64,000 nucleotides of DNA from Melitaea cinxia (GCF_905220565.1 NC_059396.1:17915206-17979205); one strand, 5' to 3'. Counted from the stretch's first letter, positions 34,526 to 47,229 are shown. A program made the numbers and translations. The notes: generated by a model not told the origin, from the letters alone.

Positions 34526-36360
34526 CTGGAAAATAAATAAACTATATAAATAAAAAATTAATTCCATAACTTGTTTCTAGGGGAAAATTTCTGGATTTTT
34601 TTTTAAATGTTACTAATACTTTTTAGAAGGTTTTAACGATATAAAAAAATATAAAAAACAGATTGGAAATTTTTAGTAATCTTACGTAAACTAGGTGAAA
34701 TTTTATTTTAGTACAGATAATTTTATATTATATGGTTCACAAATTAGGTTTAAAAGTTTTAAACTTACGGGTCAAATATAATACTCGAAACGCATCTAAA
34801 AATCCTGGTTCCTTAAAATTCAATTCTTTTTTACTTCCAGAACGACTTCGAGAGCGGGTTCGAGAGCGGGTTCGCGACCGGGATCGGGAGACTGATCGAG
34901 ATTTAGACCTGGATTGAGATCTGTCCAGGGATACCGTCCGGGATCGGGTACTCGACAAACTCCTTGATCGTGAATGTTTTGTATCACGTTTGACTTTACG
35001 TTGTTTCGAACGGCTGGGTCTAAAAAAAGGAGATCTTATTTTTAAGCTTAGTACATATAGTAACAATAATACTCAGACTAAAATTATAAATCACTTATCT
35101 AAAAAGTTAATCATACGGATAAAAATTTGAAAACATTGCAATACACATTTATTATTTATTTCAAGAAATATCGCTAATTAATACAACACTTAACAGATAT
35201 AATTTCAAATGTACATTAATGTACTTGTTTCATGACCAATTCCTGGTCTATTTATAAGCAAAACTGCATCCATAGAGACAACGCCTTATAAAATCTTGTT
35301 AACGAAAATTTGCAAAAATAAAAGGGAATATTAGGAAAAATACTCGAGGTAAATCTGAGTCACTAGTAATAAAAATCTTTTTTTAAATTCATACAAAAAA
35401 GAAAAATCAATTATTTTAACAAATCTAATTTATCAACCGATTTTTATAACAGAAAGAAAATTTTGAAGGATGAATGATTACTGAACTTTATTGACAGTAA
35501 GCATTTAAACATAGTTTGAAAGGTTTTCTTCCAAAATTACATAAAAAACAAAAGACGAGTACAAAAAAAATCGTAAAAAAAATAAGCAAAGTTTTTTCTT
35601 TCGTGGCTAAAATGTCTGGCATATTTAAGTGTTCTTTAATATTCGTTATATAATAATAATATTATGTATGTCAATCACTTCAGCCTATCACAGTCTACTG
35701 TTGGACATAGACCTCCACAAGTTCGTGCTAAAAATGGCATGAACTCATGTGTTTTGCCCATAGTCACCACGCTGGGCAGGCGGGTTGGTGACCGCAGGGC
35801 TGGCTTTGTCGCACCTAAGACGCTGTTGCCCGTCTTCGGCCTGTGTATTTCAAAGCCAGCAGTTCATGGTTATCCCACTATCTGTCGGCTTTTTTAGTTC
35901 CAAGGTGGTAGTGGAACTGTGCTATCCCTTAGTGGCCTCTTTTTTTTAATTTTTTTTATTTCAAAAATAATTACAATGGTCTTACAGCTTGATTGTCCTC
36001 GCCAAACTTTGCTGTTTGATGGCGAGACACGCTCTTATTTAACACATAACGACATTGTAAATAGGCAAAATGTGGCATTCTCTTAACTTAATCCAACTAC
36101 AAACTATGCTTAAAACATAAAAAACGAAAATAATTTTTGAAAAACTTCTTAAAGAGAGGGTGTGGCTATATTATTTAATGCCGTAACCAACCAACAATAT
36201 TATGTATGTATAAAAATATAAATTACCTCTTAACTTCTCTATCAGTGTTAACGGGATCCAAACCGTAATACTCTCTGAATCCGTCTCCATGGTCCGGGTA
36301 TTCCATTTCTGGTGGACGCATTTGAGGGAATGGCGGGTATGCATATGCAAAGTCTTCCAT
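34212..36360 (-). CDS. Three-exon host gene for an arginine/serine-rich protein (about 232 aa), not identified
   Basis: This is the only complete host gene I can model. Coding exons are 36360-36227, 35019-34769 and 34525-34212 (134 + 251 + 314 = 699 nt, 232 codons plus TAG). Splice phases match at both junctions. The product has an acidic, Pro/Tyr-rich N-terminus (about residues 1-44), an RS domain of alternating Arg and Ser (about 55-105), a non-repetitive stretch, and a basic C-terminal region ending KLGFIRAV. RS domains are typical of nuclear proteins acting with the splicing machinery, so a nuclear RNA-processing role is an inference. I see no RRM or zinc finger in the modelled exons and do not recognise the family. 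The first intron (about 1.2 kb) holds a LINE-type repeat. Confidence 0.78.
34769..35019 (-). CDS. Exon 2 of the RS-rich gene (RS domain)
   Basis: A T-rich tract and AG (35021-35020) precede the exon, and it ends before a strong GTAAGT donor (34768-34763). The first base completes the Arg codon begun in exon 1. The frame encodes alternating SR/RS repeats (SRSVSRSRSRTRSRT), then KELNFKEPGFLDAF. Confidence 0.8.
35676..36190 (-). repeat. LINE-type 3' fragment (family L) in intron 1 of the RS-rich gene
   Basis: Longest family L copy, from CACTTCAGCCTATCACAGTC to the GGGTGTGGCTATATTATTTA region. It may be broken near 35940-36130 by a T-rich insert of another repeat. Confidence 0.6.
36227..36360 (-). 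CDS. Exon 1 (coding part) of the RS-rich gene
   Basis: Starts at ATG (36360-36358), reading MEDFAYAYPPFPQM. An in-frame stop lies 14 codons upstream (TAG, 36402-36400), which supports this ATG. The exon ends AAGAG before a GTAATT donor and leaves phase 2. Confidence 0.77.
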
Positions 36361-36402
36361 TAGCACATGAGTTGTAAATTGTAAATATTTTATATTTTGC
36401 TA

Positions 36403-37126
36403 AAACTTGAGTTTCCTGTTACGGTTTTATTATTTCACTGTCAAATTTTACTTTTAAAATAACTGACAGTTACATTTGTTTAAGAAGGTGTAAAATAAAA
36501 TTGTACATGACAGGTAACTAATTTATGGGAGGTTAAATGTTTATTTCTGACTCTACATTGAGTGAAAATAAATATTTCAAAGAATTAAAACAGAAATTGC
36601 AAACAAAAAAAATGTTAAAAAAAGTATCAAGATTATATCAAAAAGATTTATAAAAATCTCGATTATCCTTGCTCAGAATATTTAACGATTTATTAATACG
36701 AAATCGGAGTTCAATTTTCTTACTAATTTGGGACAAAAACAATAAATTTAAGATTTACGACACTTTATAATTGGAGTAGAATCGTGGGTAAGAACCGCTC
36801 GCTATTAAGTTAGCGATTTGAAAGGAGGAAAAATCGAAAAGTAAGATAAATTAGGAATCGATGAATGCTTAATGGTTCCCTCCATTAGAGGGTTTTGAGT
36901 TTGTGGAACACTTTAAAAAAGAAAATTTTAACTACTCCCCTCCGAAGTTTTGTGAAGGGTACACGGAGTCAAATATTCTGAAAACGACTGAAAATAATAA
37001 CGCCTAGAAAACAATTTCAGCACAAATTATTAAAATATTTCAACGATATAAAATACAATACTGTATATAATACTGCTTTATAATATAGGAGCATAAAATT
37101 GTTTATTTATAAACACTTGCTAAGAT
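36403..37126. other. Upstream region of the RS-rich gene
   Basis: AT-rich. It should hold the promoter and any 5' UTR, but I see no clear TATA box or initiator. Confidence 0.35.
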
Positions 37127-37560
37127 ATAATTGTGTTTGCTCGCAAACGAAAAAAACCGACTTTAATTACATCGACAAGCAATACAACGTAAGTAGACGA
37201 AAAAAAATTAACAAATGCACTAGTCGTCACTACGATTTTCGAGGGTTTCCCTCGATCTCTCTCATCATCATCAACTGGTTTCCTTATCATGGTACCACAC
37301 TTGGGATATCTCCTTTCCAACAAAAACAGAATTATCAACCCTCAAAAATCGGCATAATTTTTTACTCGATTTTGATGATTTTTAATTTAATCGAAAGCCG
37401 TCATGTGGTCACATTTAAATTTCATCGAGATCTGATTACGACTTTTGGAGTAATCTTGGATAATGCGTATTTCCTTGACTATTTTTGCGTCTACCTACGT
37501 TGTATTACTTGTCGATGTAATTGAAGTCGGTTTTTTTCTTTTGCCAGCAAACACAATTAT
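37127..37560. mobile_element. Fold-back element with terminal inverted repeats of about 75 bp (family F)
   Basis: The left end ATTGTGTTTGCTCGCAAACG (from 37130) and the right end, reverse-complemented, ATTGTGTTTGCTGGCAAAAG (from 37557), continue in parallel through AAAAAACCGACTT, ATTACATCGACAAG and AATACAACGTA for about 75 bases. A TA dinucleotide flanks both ends, as in Tc1/mariner insertions. The open frames of 72 and 141 codons in it are by-products and match no protein family I know. Confidence 0.65.
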
Positions 37561-37627
37561 GCCATAAAACGCTTAAGATGTCTCCAGTTGTTCCCAAAGT
37601 TTCTGCAGATATGTTTTGTTAAAAACG

Positions 37628-37715
37628 GGGATATGATCGGTAACGTGTTTGTGATGCTTTTGGCGTTGCATCTATTTAGGCTACGGTAACGCTTACCATC
37701 AGACGGACAGCTCTA
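37628..37715 (-). repeat. Interspersed repeat (family C), fragment
   Basis: Only GATGCTTTTGGCGTTGCATC and ACGCTTACCATCAGACGGAC remain. Confidence 0.5.
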
Positions 37716-38149
37716 AAATAATAAAACCATCTGTACCTGTGTACCGCTTCCATGAACTGTATCTCAATAAACTTTTAAGTAGCATACCGTTCCCCAACTT
37801 TCCTCGCCTTCTATTCTTATATTTTAATATTACTCAACTCCATCTCATTGAGGTCTGCTATACTTTATTAACGGCTAGTGTTTTAACTTCGTGTCTATAA
37901 ATTTAAATATAAAAATTTTCTCACAGTGAAATTATTCATTCATACTTCGCATAGTATAAAATATAGTTCGAAACGCTTTTGCGGGAGTTCCTTTTAACGA
38001 AAGAAGCTGCAGACGGTAATATTATAACGAGTAGCTCTCACGAATTTGATCGTATTTATTTTAAATAATTAGTACGTAGGAATACATTTTACATTCAGTT
38101 ATTAAGACGTGGGTGTGATATATAAAAAAAAAAACGTCGTTTACTATTA

Positions 38150-38372
38150 AGTTAAGATGGCGGGATAACCATCCAACTGCTGGCTTTGAAATACACAGGC
38201 CGAAGACGGGCAGCAGCGTCTTCGGTGCGACAAAGCCAGCCCTGCGGTCACCAACCTGCCTGCCCAGCGTGGTGACTATGGGAAAAACACATGAGTTCAC
38301 GCTATTTTTGGTGTGAACTTGTGGAAGCTTATGTCCAGCAATGGACTGTGATAGGCTGAAATGACTATTAAG
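38150..38372 (+). repeat. LINE-type 3' fragment (family L)
   Basis: Runs from GGATAACCATCCAACTGCTG to GACTGTGATAGGCTGAAATG. Confidence 0.65.
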
Positions 38373-38879
38373 AAGGACTAGGGGGTAATACGGGGCGCCG
38401 GAGCTGATGCGCATATATTATTATGTATGAATCAAGCCTCTTTTTAAATTTTAAATATAAAGCGCTTGAATATTTAAATGATACAAGAACTTTTGTTTCA
38501 AGTATTCTACACATTGCCATTACTATTCTAAGAAAACATTTTCTCACAAGACAATATGAAATTTTGAAAGTACAACTCTGTGTTTCACTATCGTATCACG
38601 TAATACACCTTTTTACGTGCTCTCTCCTCTTCCACGCGTTTCTTTGGAATACTACATTGGTACGTGTATTAACAAAAAAAAAAATTAGAATTTTTTAAAG
38701 GTGTTTTAAAAATGTATTCGTCTTTTGTTAGTATTGTCAGCGCTATATTGGGTTACTTTTTAATACGAGTCCCTCTTAAATACAATTCAAAATCCTTACT
38801 TATATAATAGCTTTCTTTCGCCCCGGTAAGTTGTTTTTTGAGATCACCATTTTTGATGACTTAATCAATAAGATTTTAT

Positions 38880-38955
38880 TGAGCTCTGATCCTTCTCCTA
38901 TATGGGAAAAGAGGCATATGCCCAGTATTGGGATATTACAGGCTGAAGCGAATCA
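38880..38955 (+). repeat. SINE family A, 3' fragment
   Basis: Only the last part remains (GAGCTCTGATCCTTCTCCTA to GGGATATTACAGGCTGAAGCG). Confidence 0.65.
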
Positions 38956-39343
38956 ATATGATTTAAACGCCACTACAAATTGTGTCAATAAGCTATTGAA
39001 AAAAAGACTTTAAAATAATACACTTCAAAATAACACTTTAATTTCTTGTCGAATGAATGAGAAACGTGAATTCTATTTGATTTGCAAATGTAATAAAATG
39101 TAAAGTGCTCTTAATGGGTTCAGTATGTTGACTGGTCCACGTCGAGATTCAAAAGGCCTTTATGTGAAGGCGTGATAACGCTTAAGACAAATACGTTGTA
39201 AATTGCATACTTTTTGGTATTCCTCGGAGATCGTTGACCTTTGTATGTCTCTATACCTTAGTATTTATAATACTGTTAATTCACTTAAATCATCATTAAT
39301 ACTAATGTCAAAAAACAAAATCAACGTACCTAAAACTTTTAAT

Positions 39344-39590
39344 TGAGGTAGGGTACAGCAGGGAATTTCCTACTCAAAATATGGAGCAGCCTGACTGGGG
39401 TAGTACCTTGACCTAAAGAAGCAATGTTGTGTTCCTGTTGGTGAGTAAGGTGACCTTAGCTCATGGGGGAATTGGGCGTAGGATCGCCAACGCGCTTGCA
39501 AAGCTTCTAGTGTTGCAGACATAAGCTACGGTATTCGTTTACCATCAGATGAGCCGTACGCTTATTTGCTGACCTATTTGTATAAAAAAA
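39344..39590 (-). repeat. Interspersed repeat (family C)
   Basis: GAGGTAGGGTACAGCAGGGA to TTACCATCAGATGAGCCGTA. A deletion of about 40 bp is seen relative to 27857-28133, near 39420. Confidence 0.6.
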
Positions 39591-41274
39591 AAACGAATTT
39601 GAGATTATATAGCTTTTGAGATATAGATACAATAAGTTGAAATACAAAACAAAATGAAAATTAGGAAGCAAACTAATTAGAGATTATTGTTTAATTTGCA
39701 TTTTAGATTGGAGAAATAACAAATAGATAATCCGTGGTATTTGACTTAATAACTGAATCTTGTATTTTGGTAATTTGTCAATTTTTATGAATTTAGTTAA
39801 ACTATTATTTTTTTTTTTTTTTTTTAATGCTTTGATTAGTAACGGGTTCATTGGAAACGTAATATGAGAACTTACGTGTCGTGTTTAATGAAAAAATTCA
39901 TTCGATTTTCAAAAATAGTTTTCAAATGTACGAAAATGTTTGTTTTAAACAAGATTATGATCAAAGTACAGCATATTTGAGTATAAAAATTTAAACAAAA
40001 ACATGTTTGTCAAATTAGGTTAACACTGGCTTTGATCGAGACGTCATTATTTGACAAAAACCTGAATCTCAAAAAGCGATTCTGTCAAACAAATTTGATC
40101 GTCGGCGTTTAAAGAGAATGAAATATCTTAAACAAATAAAACAAAAAATATAAAATGTATGAAAAACCAGCATATTTAAATCTATTCGATTTCCATGTGA
40201 AGGCAAATAGAAAATGGTTTGCTGATTGCTAAGTTTTGAACCATTAAAAATTGCAAATCGCACTAATTAACTGCAAATGCTACCTGTCATGTGCGGAGCA
40301 CGTTCTGTACAATTTTATTTTTGTAATTAAACGAAATTCACATACATAATAACATCGTTCAATTATAGATTCTATATGTAGTGAATAGAGTCGGTTATTC
40401 GTTAACAACTGTGTATTTCTAACTTTGTGTGTATTGAAAAATAAAATCGCTCTCCGCTACATGACGTCCATTAAATTAAGATTTTTACTCTAAAATCTAC
40501 TTTTGACCTTTCTCGCTTATGACTTAATTTTATGATATGTCACCTAAAGCGGTTAATTAGGGTCGCAGTATCTGGAATTAATTTGAGATGAGGAAAAGGG
40601 AATTTTGTAAAAATGTTATTCATTTAAAAATGTGCTATTTAAGTTTGAATATGCAGACTTTTTGAGGCTTTCGTGTGTAGAGGGTGTTAAGGTTGCCTGA
40701 AAACTCAAGAGCTATATATACATTCTAAGAGTCCCAAATATTTATGGAATATATTCAGAAGATATAAGTATAAAAGTACTGATAATATAAATCTTAATCT
40801 AAGCCTATGGCTACGGCCATATGCCATATAGTATTTAGACCCCTTAAAATTGAAACTAAAAAATCAACTAAATACCTACTCATATAAGTTCATATCAAAG
40901 CTTTAGCCGTCTCAATAGCAAATCACTTCGTTCAAGGGCCCAAAAGGAACAGTGGTCCAAATGCGCGGGGGTAAGGCGAGACGAATGTAATGGTACTTGT
41001 TACCCCAGTGGGGTAAATTTGTAGGTAACAATACTCAAGAGAACTATACGATCAATATGGTCTGAACCTCAACCAGTGTTTATAGGCGTTTGAAAGCTTA
41101 CTCTTTACTAAGAAATATAGCAAACGTTGATTTGTTTTCTTTTGCGCACAGCACTTTCTGTTTTCCATTTATCTTGCGTTTTAAATAATTTCTGCCCTAT
41201 TACTTAGATTTCGCTGTTTCCTAAGCGGCTACCTAATACATAAAAAATCAGTGCACGGTAACCTGTTCTAAAGG
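39591..41274. other. AT-rich DNA, no gene seen
   Basis: A T run at about 39811-39827 and chance frames only. Confidence 0.5.
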
Positions 41275-41410
41275 GTATTGAACGCCTGTGTTTTTGCTAA
41301 CAGCTGATTATTAGTATCACAGTTATATGTTTTTATTATTCACACCAAGACTCGAAGCGGTAATCAAACCCACAATCTCTCACTCAGAAAGCAGCGTGAC
41401 TGCGTCAGCA
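41275..41410 (-). repeat. tRNA-headed SINE (family B), fragment
   Basis: ACCAAGACTCGAAGCGGTAA and CAGAAAGCAGCGTGACTGCG match the head region of the minus-strand copies. Confidence 0.5.
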
Positions 41411-41412
41411 GC

Positions 41413-41692
41413 CTTTTTTATTTTTATAGATCGGCAAACAAGTACACGACTCACTTGATGATAAGCGACTACATTAGCTTATATACGTCTGCAACAACAG
41501 CAACATCGCAAGAGCGTTGCGGTCCATATCCTCAATTTCCCCCAGGAGCTCAGGTAACCTTTCTCACCAACAGGAACACAATACTGCTTGGAAACAGTAT
41601 TATTTAGCTGTGATCTTCTGTAAGGTCGCGGTACTACCAGTCGGGCTGCTCCATATTTTGAGCAGGAAATTCCTGCTCTCCCTCAGTTAAAC
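41413..41692 (+). repeat. Interspersed repeat (family C)
   Basis: GATCGGCAAACAAGTACACG to GAAATTCCTGCTCTCCCTCAG. It abuts a family B SINE fragment on its left. Confidence 0.6.
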
Positions 41693-43514
41693 CTTGTCAA
41701 AGTTTTAAAAAATGCACCATACAATAACCAATCCCTACCTGATACGATTATATCATCACACACGTATATGAGACTGACTTAAAAAAGTGATGTTCCAGTA
41801 ATTTTATATTTCACTAAGTAAATTCACATTTATAATGGTCACAAGAAACTGTGTGTTACGTAAGTTTGAATAATTCATTGTTTGAAATAACCAAACATTA
41901 ACATGTCTCAACAGAAACATTCACACCTTTCCTATTCTTTCAAGTCTCCCAACCCCAGGCAACTTGCCACTTAGCCGCACTCCACCCTCTAATGACGCTC
42001 TGAGTGTTGTACTAACTTTCCACCCGGATCTACACGAATATGCCTTTGTAGACCCGCTTGCAATGCTGCTAATTTAAAAAGGTACCTTGAAATTTTAGTA
42101 CCAAGCGAATTTAAACCGTATTTTCTTGAATATCTTCGCTGAGAATGGAAGGCTTTTGCTGTATTAAAATTTGCAGGGTTTCCTTTATTTACATTTAATT
42201 TTATTTCACAAGCTACGTCCTTTCAGCCTATTCCATTCATGCACCGTATAAAGAATATTCGTCTGCTTTCCATTATAGTTCTTCTTAAACATTTTGAGTC
42301 TTTTTTTAGTGTTTATATCATAAAATTGGCCAAATTATGTTTAATAAGAATCCTGCTTAGGCGTCTTTACAGTTTCTTTTTCATGTTATACTAATGTAAA
42401 CAAATCGTTTGACGTGGATGAAGATTGTTTGGAAGGCTACATAATCTATAGTGAAACCAAATTATTTTCCATATTTTTACTTTTATACCTGTAGTACGTC
42501 TAAACCACGAATTGCGTTGTAGTTAAATGCATATGCATCAACCAGATTTCCGTCACTACATCTCAATAATATAAGTTTCATCACTCATCATCATCACTTC
42601 CATACAGTCCACTGCTGGACACAGGCCTCCACAAGCTCGTGCCAAAAATGACGTGAACACGTGTGTTGCCCATAATTACCACGCTGGTAACATAAGTTTA
42701 TATGTATTAAAAATAGAAAAGTGATTTTATGTAAAAGGATTGCGAACGATCTTTTCAACTCTATACATAATGTGAATGTCATCATTACGAAAAAAATATA
42801 AATATATCATTACAGCAATCTCATGAATCGCGACAGATGTAAAAGATTTGAATACGAGCCGATATTTTCGTACAAAATGATCCCTCGTCAGGGACCCGCG
42901 TCACACTTTTAACAAGCGAACGCGCCATGACAAATGCTAAACATCTTTTATACACAAATACCAACTTATCTTTGCACTCGAATAACCCTTTTTTTATCAA
43001 CAAGAAGTATGAATTAAATGTTGCGAATATAGTTTGGCGCATGTAAGTATATCTTTGTTGTCGGTGTTAGCTGACGAAGGATGGCTGTGACTATGGATAT
43101 TCGCGGTTTTTGCAAACGTTACTGACGGTAACTAGTTAGTACTTTCTCCTCTTTGAAATAGCTAAATATAAAACTTTAATCGAAATATCTGTGTTAGTAA
43201 TAAAAGAAACCATAAATTTATCTGTTTCTATATATTTTGTATTATCTAACAAAAAAGCAAAATTAGTAATATCTTTTTCGAAAACGGCTCTATAAAATTT
43301 GTTCAAATTTATAATATACCTAGAGATTTTTAAAGGCGAAGAATCGATCTAGCCTATAACCTATATCTGCGAAAAACCTATATTAATCCGAGTAGAACCT
43401 TGTTTTACGGGTATTGTATTTGTGATACAATATTTACAGAGCTACAGTAAGTATCAACTCAAATGAGTTGAAGTAAGAGCGAACTCGCATGAGTCAGCTA
43501 GTATTTCATTCTTT
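41693..43514. other. AT-rich DNA with one family L fragment
   Basis: The 73-codon minus frame at 43042-42821 has a GC-richer part (MARSLVKSVTRVPDEGS) that may come from a repeat; no family is assigned. Confidence 0.4.
42583..42690 (-). repeat. LINE-type 3' fragment (family L)
   Basis: Starts with a (CAT)n tract, then CAGTCCACTGCTGGACACAG and AATGACGTGAACACGTGTG. Confidence 0.6.
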
Positions 43515-43700
43515 TTTATAGCACTAGTGCATTACGCAAACGTACGATTCAGCCGATGGTTAGCTGTAAGTGTACGTGGCTCTGCCCTCACTGCCTCCAC
43601 TGAGCATCCCAGGCTCTGGCTATGTTAATCACAAAAGGAACACAACCTTTCCCGAAAATAGTATTATTGGGCTATAACTATTTCTATATGGCTTACTTCC
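43515..43700 (+). repeat. Interspersed repeat (family C), degenerate
   Basis: Weak resemblance: ATTACGCAAACGTACGATTC, AAAGGAACACAACC and AATAGTATTATTGGGCTATA. Confidence 0.4.
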
Positions 43701-44084
43701 AAGTCGAACTGCATTTGATTTTGTACAAGAAACATTCCAATATACGCTATAGCTCAGACATAATAAAATACTACTTTCTACAATAAATATAATATAAATG
43801 ACGCCTTAAAATAATTTTTATTTCTCTCAATAAGTTGTAAATAAAATACGCCTGTTATTTTATTTATTTCTCGAACATTATAAATACAAATAATTACCTT
43901 GTTCACATTTTCGTGTCGCACGCAAAACGATTCTCTATCTTATACTTGTCATTGGAAAATAACGGAAAAAAATATATATTCTTATTAAGAAAATTTATTA
44001 GCCGAAATTGTGTTTTTGTTACACGTTATTTTATGAATTCCTTATTTGTATAAATAATAAAATTTTATGTTATTAATTAAATTA

Positions 44085-44260
44085 ACCTGCTATAAATATC
44101 TCTGAGTAGGTTATCCTTTGAGAGTGCTTTCTGCTCCTCGGGTTTTAGATCCGATTCCCGCTCTGGCTGGATGTAAGTTGATCTTGGGAACAGAATACGG
44201 TATGTGTATACTGAAGATATTTACCAACATAGCTACAATTGCGACTGTGTGTAATACAAA
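44085..44260 (+). repeat. tRNA-headed SINE (family B), diverged
   Basis: Contains GTGCTTTCTGCTCCTCGGG and a B-box-like GATCCGATTCCCGC, then the AT-rich body. Confidence 0.5.
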
Positions 44261-44631
44261 CCACTAGACACTTAAATGGTAAAAATATTTTTGAAGTTAT
44301 ACCTCTTTTGATGCATTAAGTAAAAATTATGTCGTCACGAAAAAACCGACGCCTTGAATTTAGCTAGTCAACGAAGAAGTTAGGAATGTGTGGTTAGCTA
44401 GCCAATGAAGTATAACTTCTTACGTGCGTACATAAGTACACACACAGTTTTTTATCCTTTGGTGTACAACGAGAAATATATTAATTACCAAAGGCAATGA
44501 TTTAGAATATAGAAATGATATGTATAGTAAAGTAAAGTGAAGCCGTAATTTCAATAAAAAAGTTATTTAATCTTACAAAAGGTACACAAATTGCAGTATG
44601 ATTTCATTATCTAAATTATGCATTCTACATT

Positions 44632-44802
44632 CAGCCTTGTAAACCGTTGGGCATAGGCCTCTTTTTCCATGTAAGAGAAGGATTGGAGCTTAGTTCACCA
44701 CGCTGCTCCACTACAGGTTGGCGGATATATTCTCTACTATGAGTAAAAATCGCTATTAGGTATTTTTTATAACAACCGTGACCGACAGCTTAACGTGCTG
44801 TA
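44632..44802 (-). repeat. SINE family A, 3' half, diverged
   Basis: Blocks GGGCATAGGCCTCTTTTTCC and GGCGGATATATTCTCTACTA match; the head is missing. Confidence 0.6.
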
Positions 44803-44904
44803 GTCAGATCCGTAATAAACTAAATTATATTTGTTATAAATTAAGTTTAATTATTTATCATAGAAGAAACTTACTTGACGAAAAAACCTATTTCTGGGAT
44901 AAAC

Positions 44905-45200
44905 ATAAAAAAAACCCACTTCAACTACATCAACAAGTGATACAACGTAATCAAACGCACTAGTCACCACTACGATTTTTGAAGATTCCCCTCGATTTCT
45001 CTATGATGCCATCATCAGATCTTGGTTTCCTTATTACGGTACTACGGTTGAAATATCGCCTTTCTAACAAAAAAAAAAAAATAATTAGTAAAATCGATTC
45101 ATAAACAACGAAGAATCCGCGGACACAGAAACAACATCAAAAATATATATGTACGGTCGAATCAAGAAATCTCCTTTTTTATGAAGTCGGTTAAAATACT
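44905..45200 (+). repeat. Interspersed repeat (family F), 5' part missing
   Basis: CCCACTTCAACTACATCAAC, CCATCATCAGATCTTGGTTTCC and TACGGTCGAATCAAGAAATC, ending TTATGAAGTCGGTTAAAA. Confidence 0.55.
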
Positions 45201-46066
45201 TCTATTTCTTAGATATTTGTATTCGAAAGCTTTTAAAACATTGTAACAGAATAGAAATTTATATCTATAGAAAATTATGATGACATACAAATTTTAACAC
45301 TAGATATTAAACTTTATTATTTGCTTTCAAATTTAGTGTTTAGTAAATATTCAAATTTAAACTAAATTAACGCGTAGTAACGCGTCAAATGAAACGAGGC
45401 ATGATATGTATTTTACTAATCAAACCCGTCGCCATAAATCATTACAATAATACCACAATTAATATAAATTAATGGCAAAGCAACGGTAGGGTGACAATAT
45501 ATTTAGTATTGTTTATTTTATATTTCTTTTGTCTTTGTTTAGTAACCTGATAATAGTAAATGTAAAAATAATCATCACTGAATATATTTTAGTGAGTCTT
45601 TAGTACTTTTTAAGTGTGGTGTGTCAACCTGCAGTGACGCAGCGTAGCCGACAAAGATCTAACTCGTCAATTTCACAGAGAGAACCAAATCCAGTACATT
45701 GACTTTGAAAGACTGTCTTTGACACTCATGTCCCTTTAAAAGTGTTTGAATAGACATCTGATTCCTGGCTATTAGCAACTTTTGAATACTCTGAAAATCT
45801 TAATGACGAAATAAATAAATAAACAGGGTTTTGTCGTGATTTTTTCCTGTATTTATGCCAAATCTTTCTATTTCCTCTCATTTAATGTCATATTATCAAC
45901 GTTATATTTTAAACTCAAAAAATTTCGAACTAACAGACAGTGTCACTAATTTTTTTCAAATATTCAACGAAAAAAACAATAAATATTTTTGCCGTAAAAA
46001 TAACATATCTAGATTACCTACTACTCGTAAATTATTTAAAAAAACAAGTGTGCTTTAGACCACAAG
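45201..46066. other. AT-rich DNA, nothing recognised
   Basis: Only chance frames of fewer than 70 codons. Confidence 0.5.
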
Positions 46067-46304
46067 ATTGAAGTAAAACTTCTATAGTCCCCAGAAAGAG
46101 AAAAAGAAAATGTATGCTCACACCTCTCTCTTTTGCTTCTAGAAATAATATACGAAGCGTAGTCTCTCTTTCTGTCTTCACTAACTTATATATCCCTCTC
46201 AACTTAAGTACGCCTTGTCCGATCACACTTTTCGTATCGCTCCCGTCACGCATTCACCAGCTTACTCCTCAAGTCAACCGTGAGTACAAAAGTTTTACTT
46301 CAAT
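46067..46304. mobile_element. Candidate MITE (238 bp) with perfect 15-bp inverted ends
   Basis: ATTGAAGTAAAACTT (46067-46081) is matched perfectly by AAGTTTTACTTCAAT (46290-46304). The interior has pyrimidine-rich tracts and no transposase frame. No clear target duplication beyond the ends was seen, so the class is open. Confidence 0.6.
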
Positions 46305-46839
46305 GTTTACAGTAGGTATACAATAGGTAGGTAGTAGGTATACAATATATCATGTCACAATCAAACGCACTGTAACATTTTTGTATATTCTAAACGGTCC
46401 AACCATTATACCGTACACGTCCCCATGAACCCTAAACCCGTGTCACCCTACACGATGATGGATAACAACAGCACATTACCGGCCTCGCCGCAACAATAAA
46501 TCATAACACGAGCAAGAAGCCGTAAAAAAGTAATTTCGTTCTTACAACTTACGCAGTTTTTCCATTTTTTTTTTTTACCATTAATCGGAGGATTAATTAG
46601 TGAGAACAGATGTCAGCAAAACGTAACGTTTGAGTGGTTTTTGGTGAGTTTGTGAGATGAGAGGGATGGATAAAGAAAGGATAGATAAGAAAATCTAAAA
46701 ATCGTTAACTCAGTCTGTAGAATATATATATAATATGTAACATGTATATATTATATGTATGTATATGTAATTATATATATAATTTTTCTGTACATTATTT
46801 TTAGTGCAATAAAGTATATAATATATGTATGTACTCCTC

Positions 46840-47000
46840 CATGCCCCCCTTTTCTTTTGCCATGTCCTTTTCATACTTGAGGTTGTCTGGAAGAGATCGC
46901 TCTTTTAGCGATAAGACCGCCTTTTGTACATATTTATGTTTTCCTTTCAATACGAAAATTCCCTCTCTTAGTGTACGATAAACTATATTTGTATCGTATA
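46840..47000 (+). repeat. LINE 3' UTR fragment, plus orientation
   Basis: TTGTCTGGAAGAGATCGCTC and TTTAGCGATAAGACCGCC match the UTR block of the LINE at 47230-48000, in the opposite orientation and only a few hundred bases away. Confidence 0.55.
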
Positions 47001-47229
47001 AGTAAAAAAGTGCTCTAATTCTTTTAAGTAGAAAGAGATTACTTACCAGTAACAAGAAATCACTCCGCGTTCTTTGAATATTAATTTGAAAGCGGTTACT
47101 GTCCATGAATACCTGTAATATTAGAGTAGTTAGGGGTGCGTTGCGTTTACCTTTTAGGAAAATGTTTCTGTTCACTCGTAACCTAAAATTTCCTTAACCA
47201 TATCGCTAAGTGTTACGTCAGAGCAACGG

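Noticed and set aside
37099..37524. 141-codon plus frame
   Set aside because: It spans the fold-back element of family F, includes both inverted ends, and has no protein-like composition.
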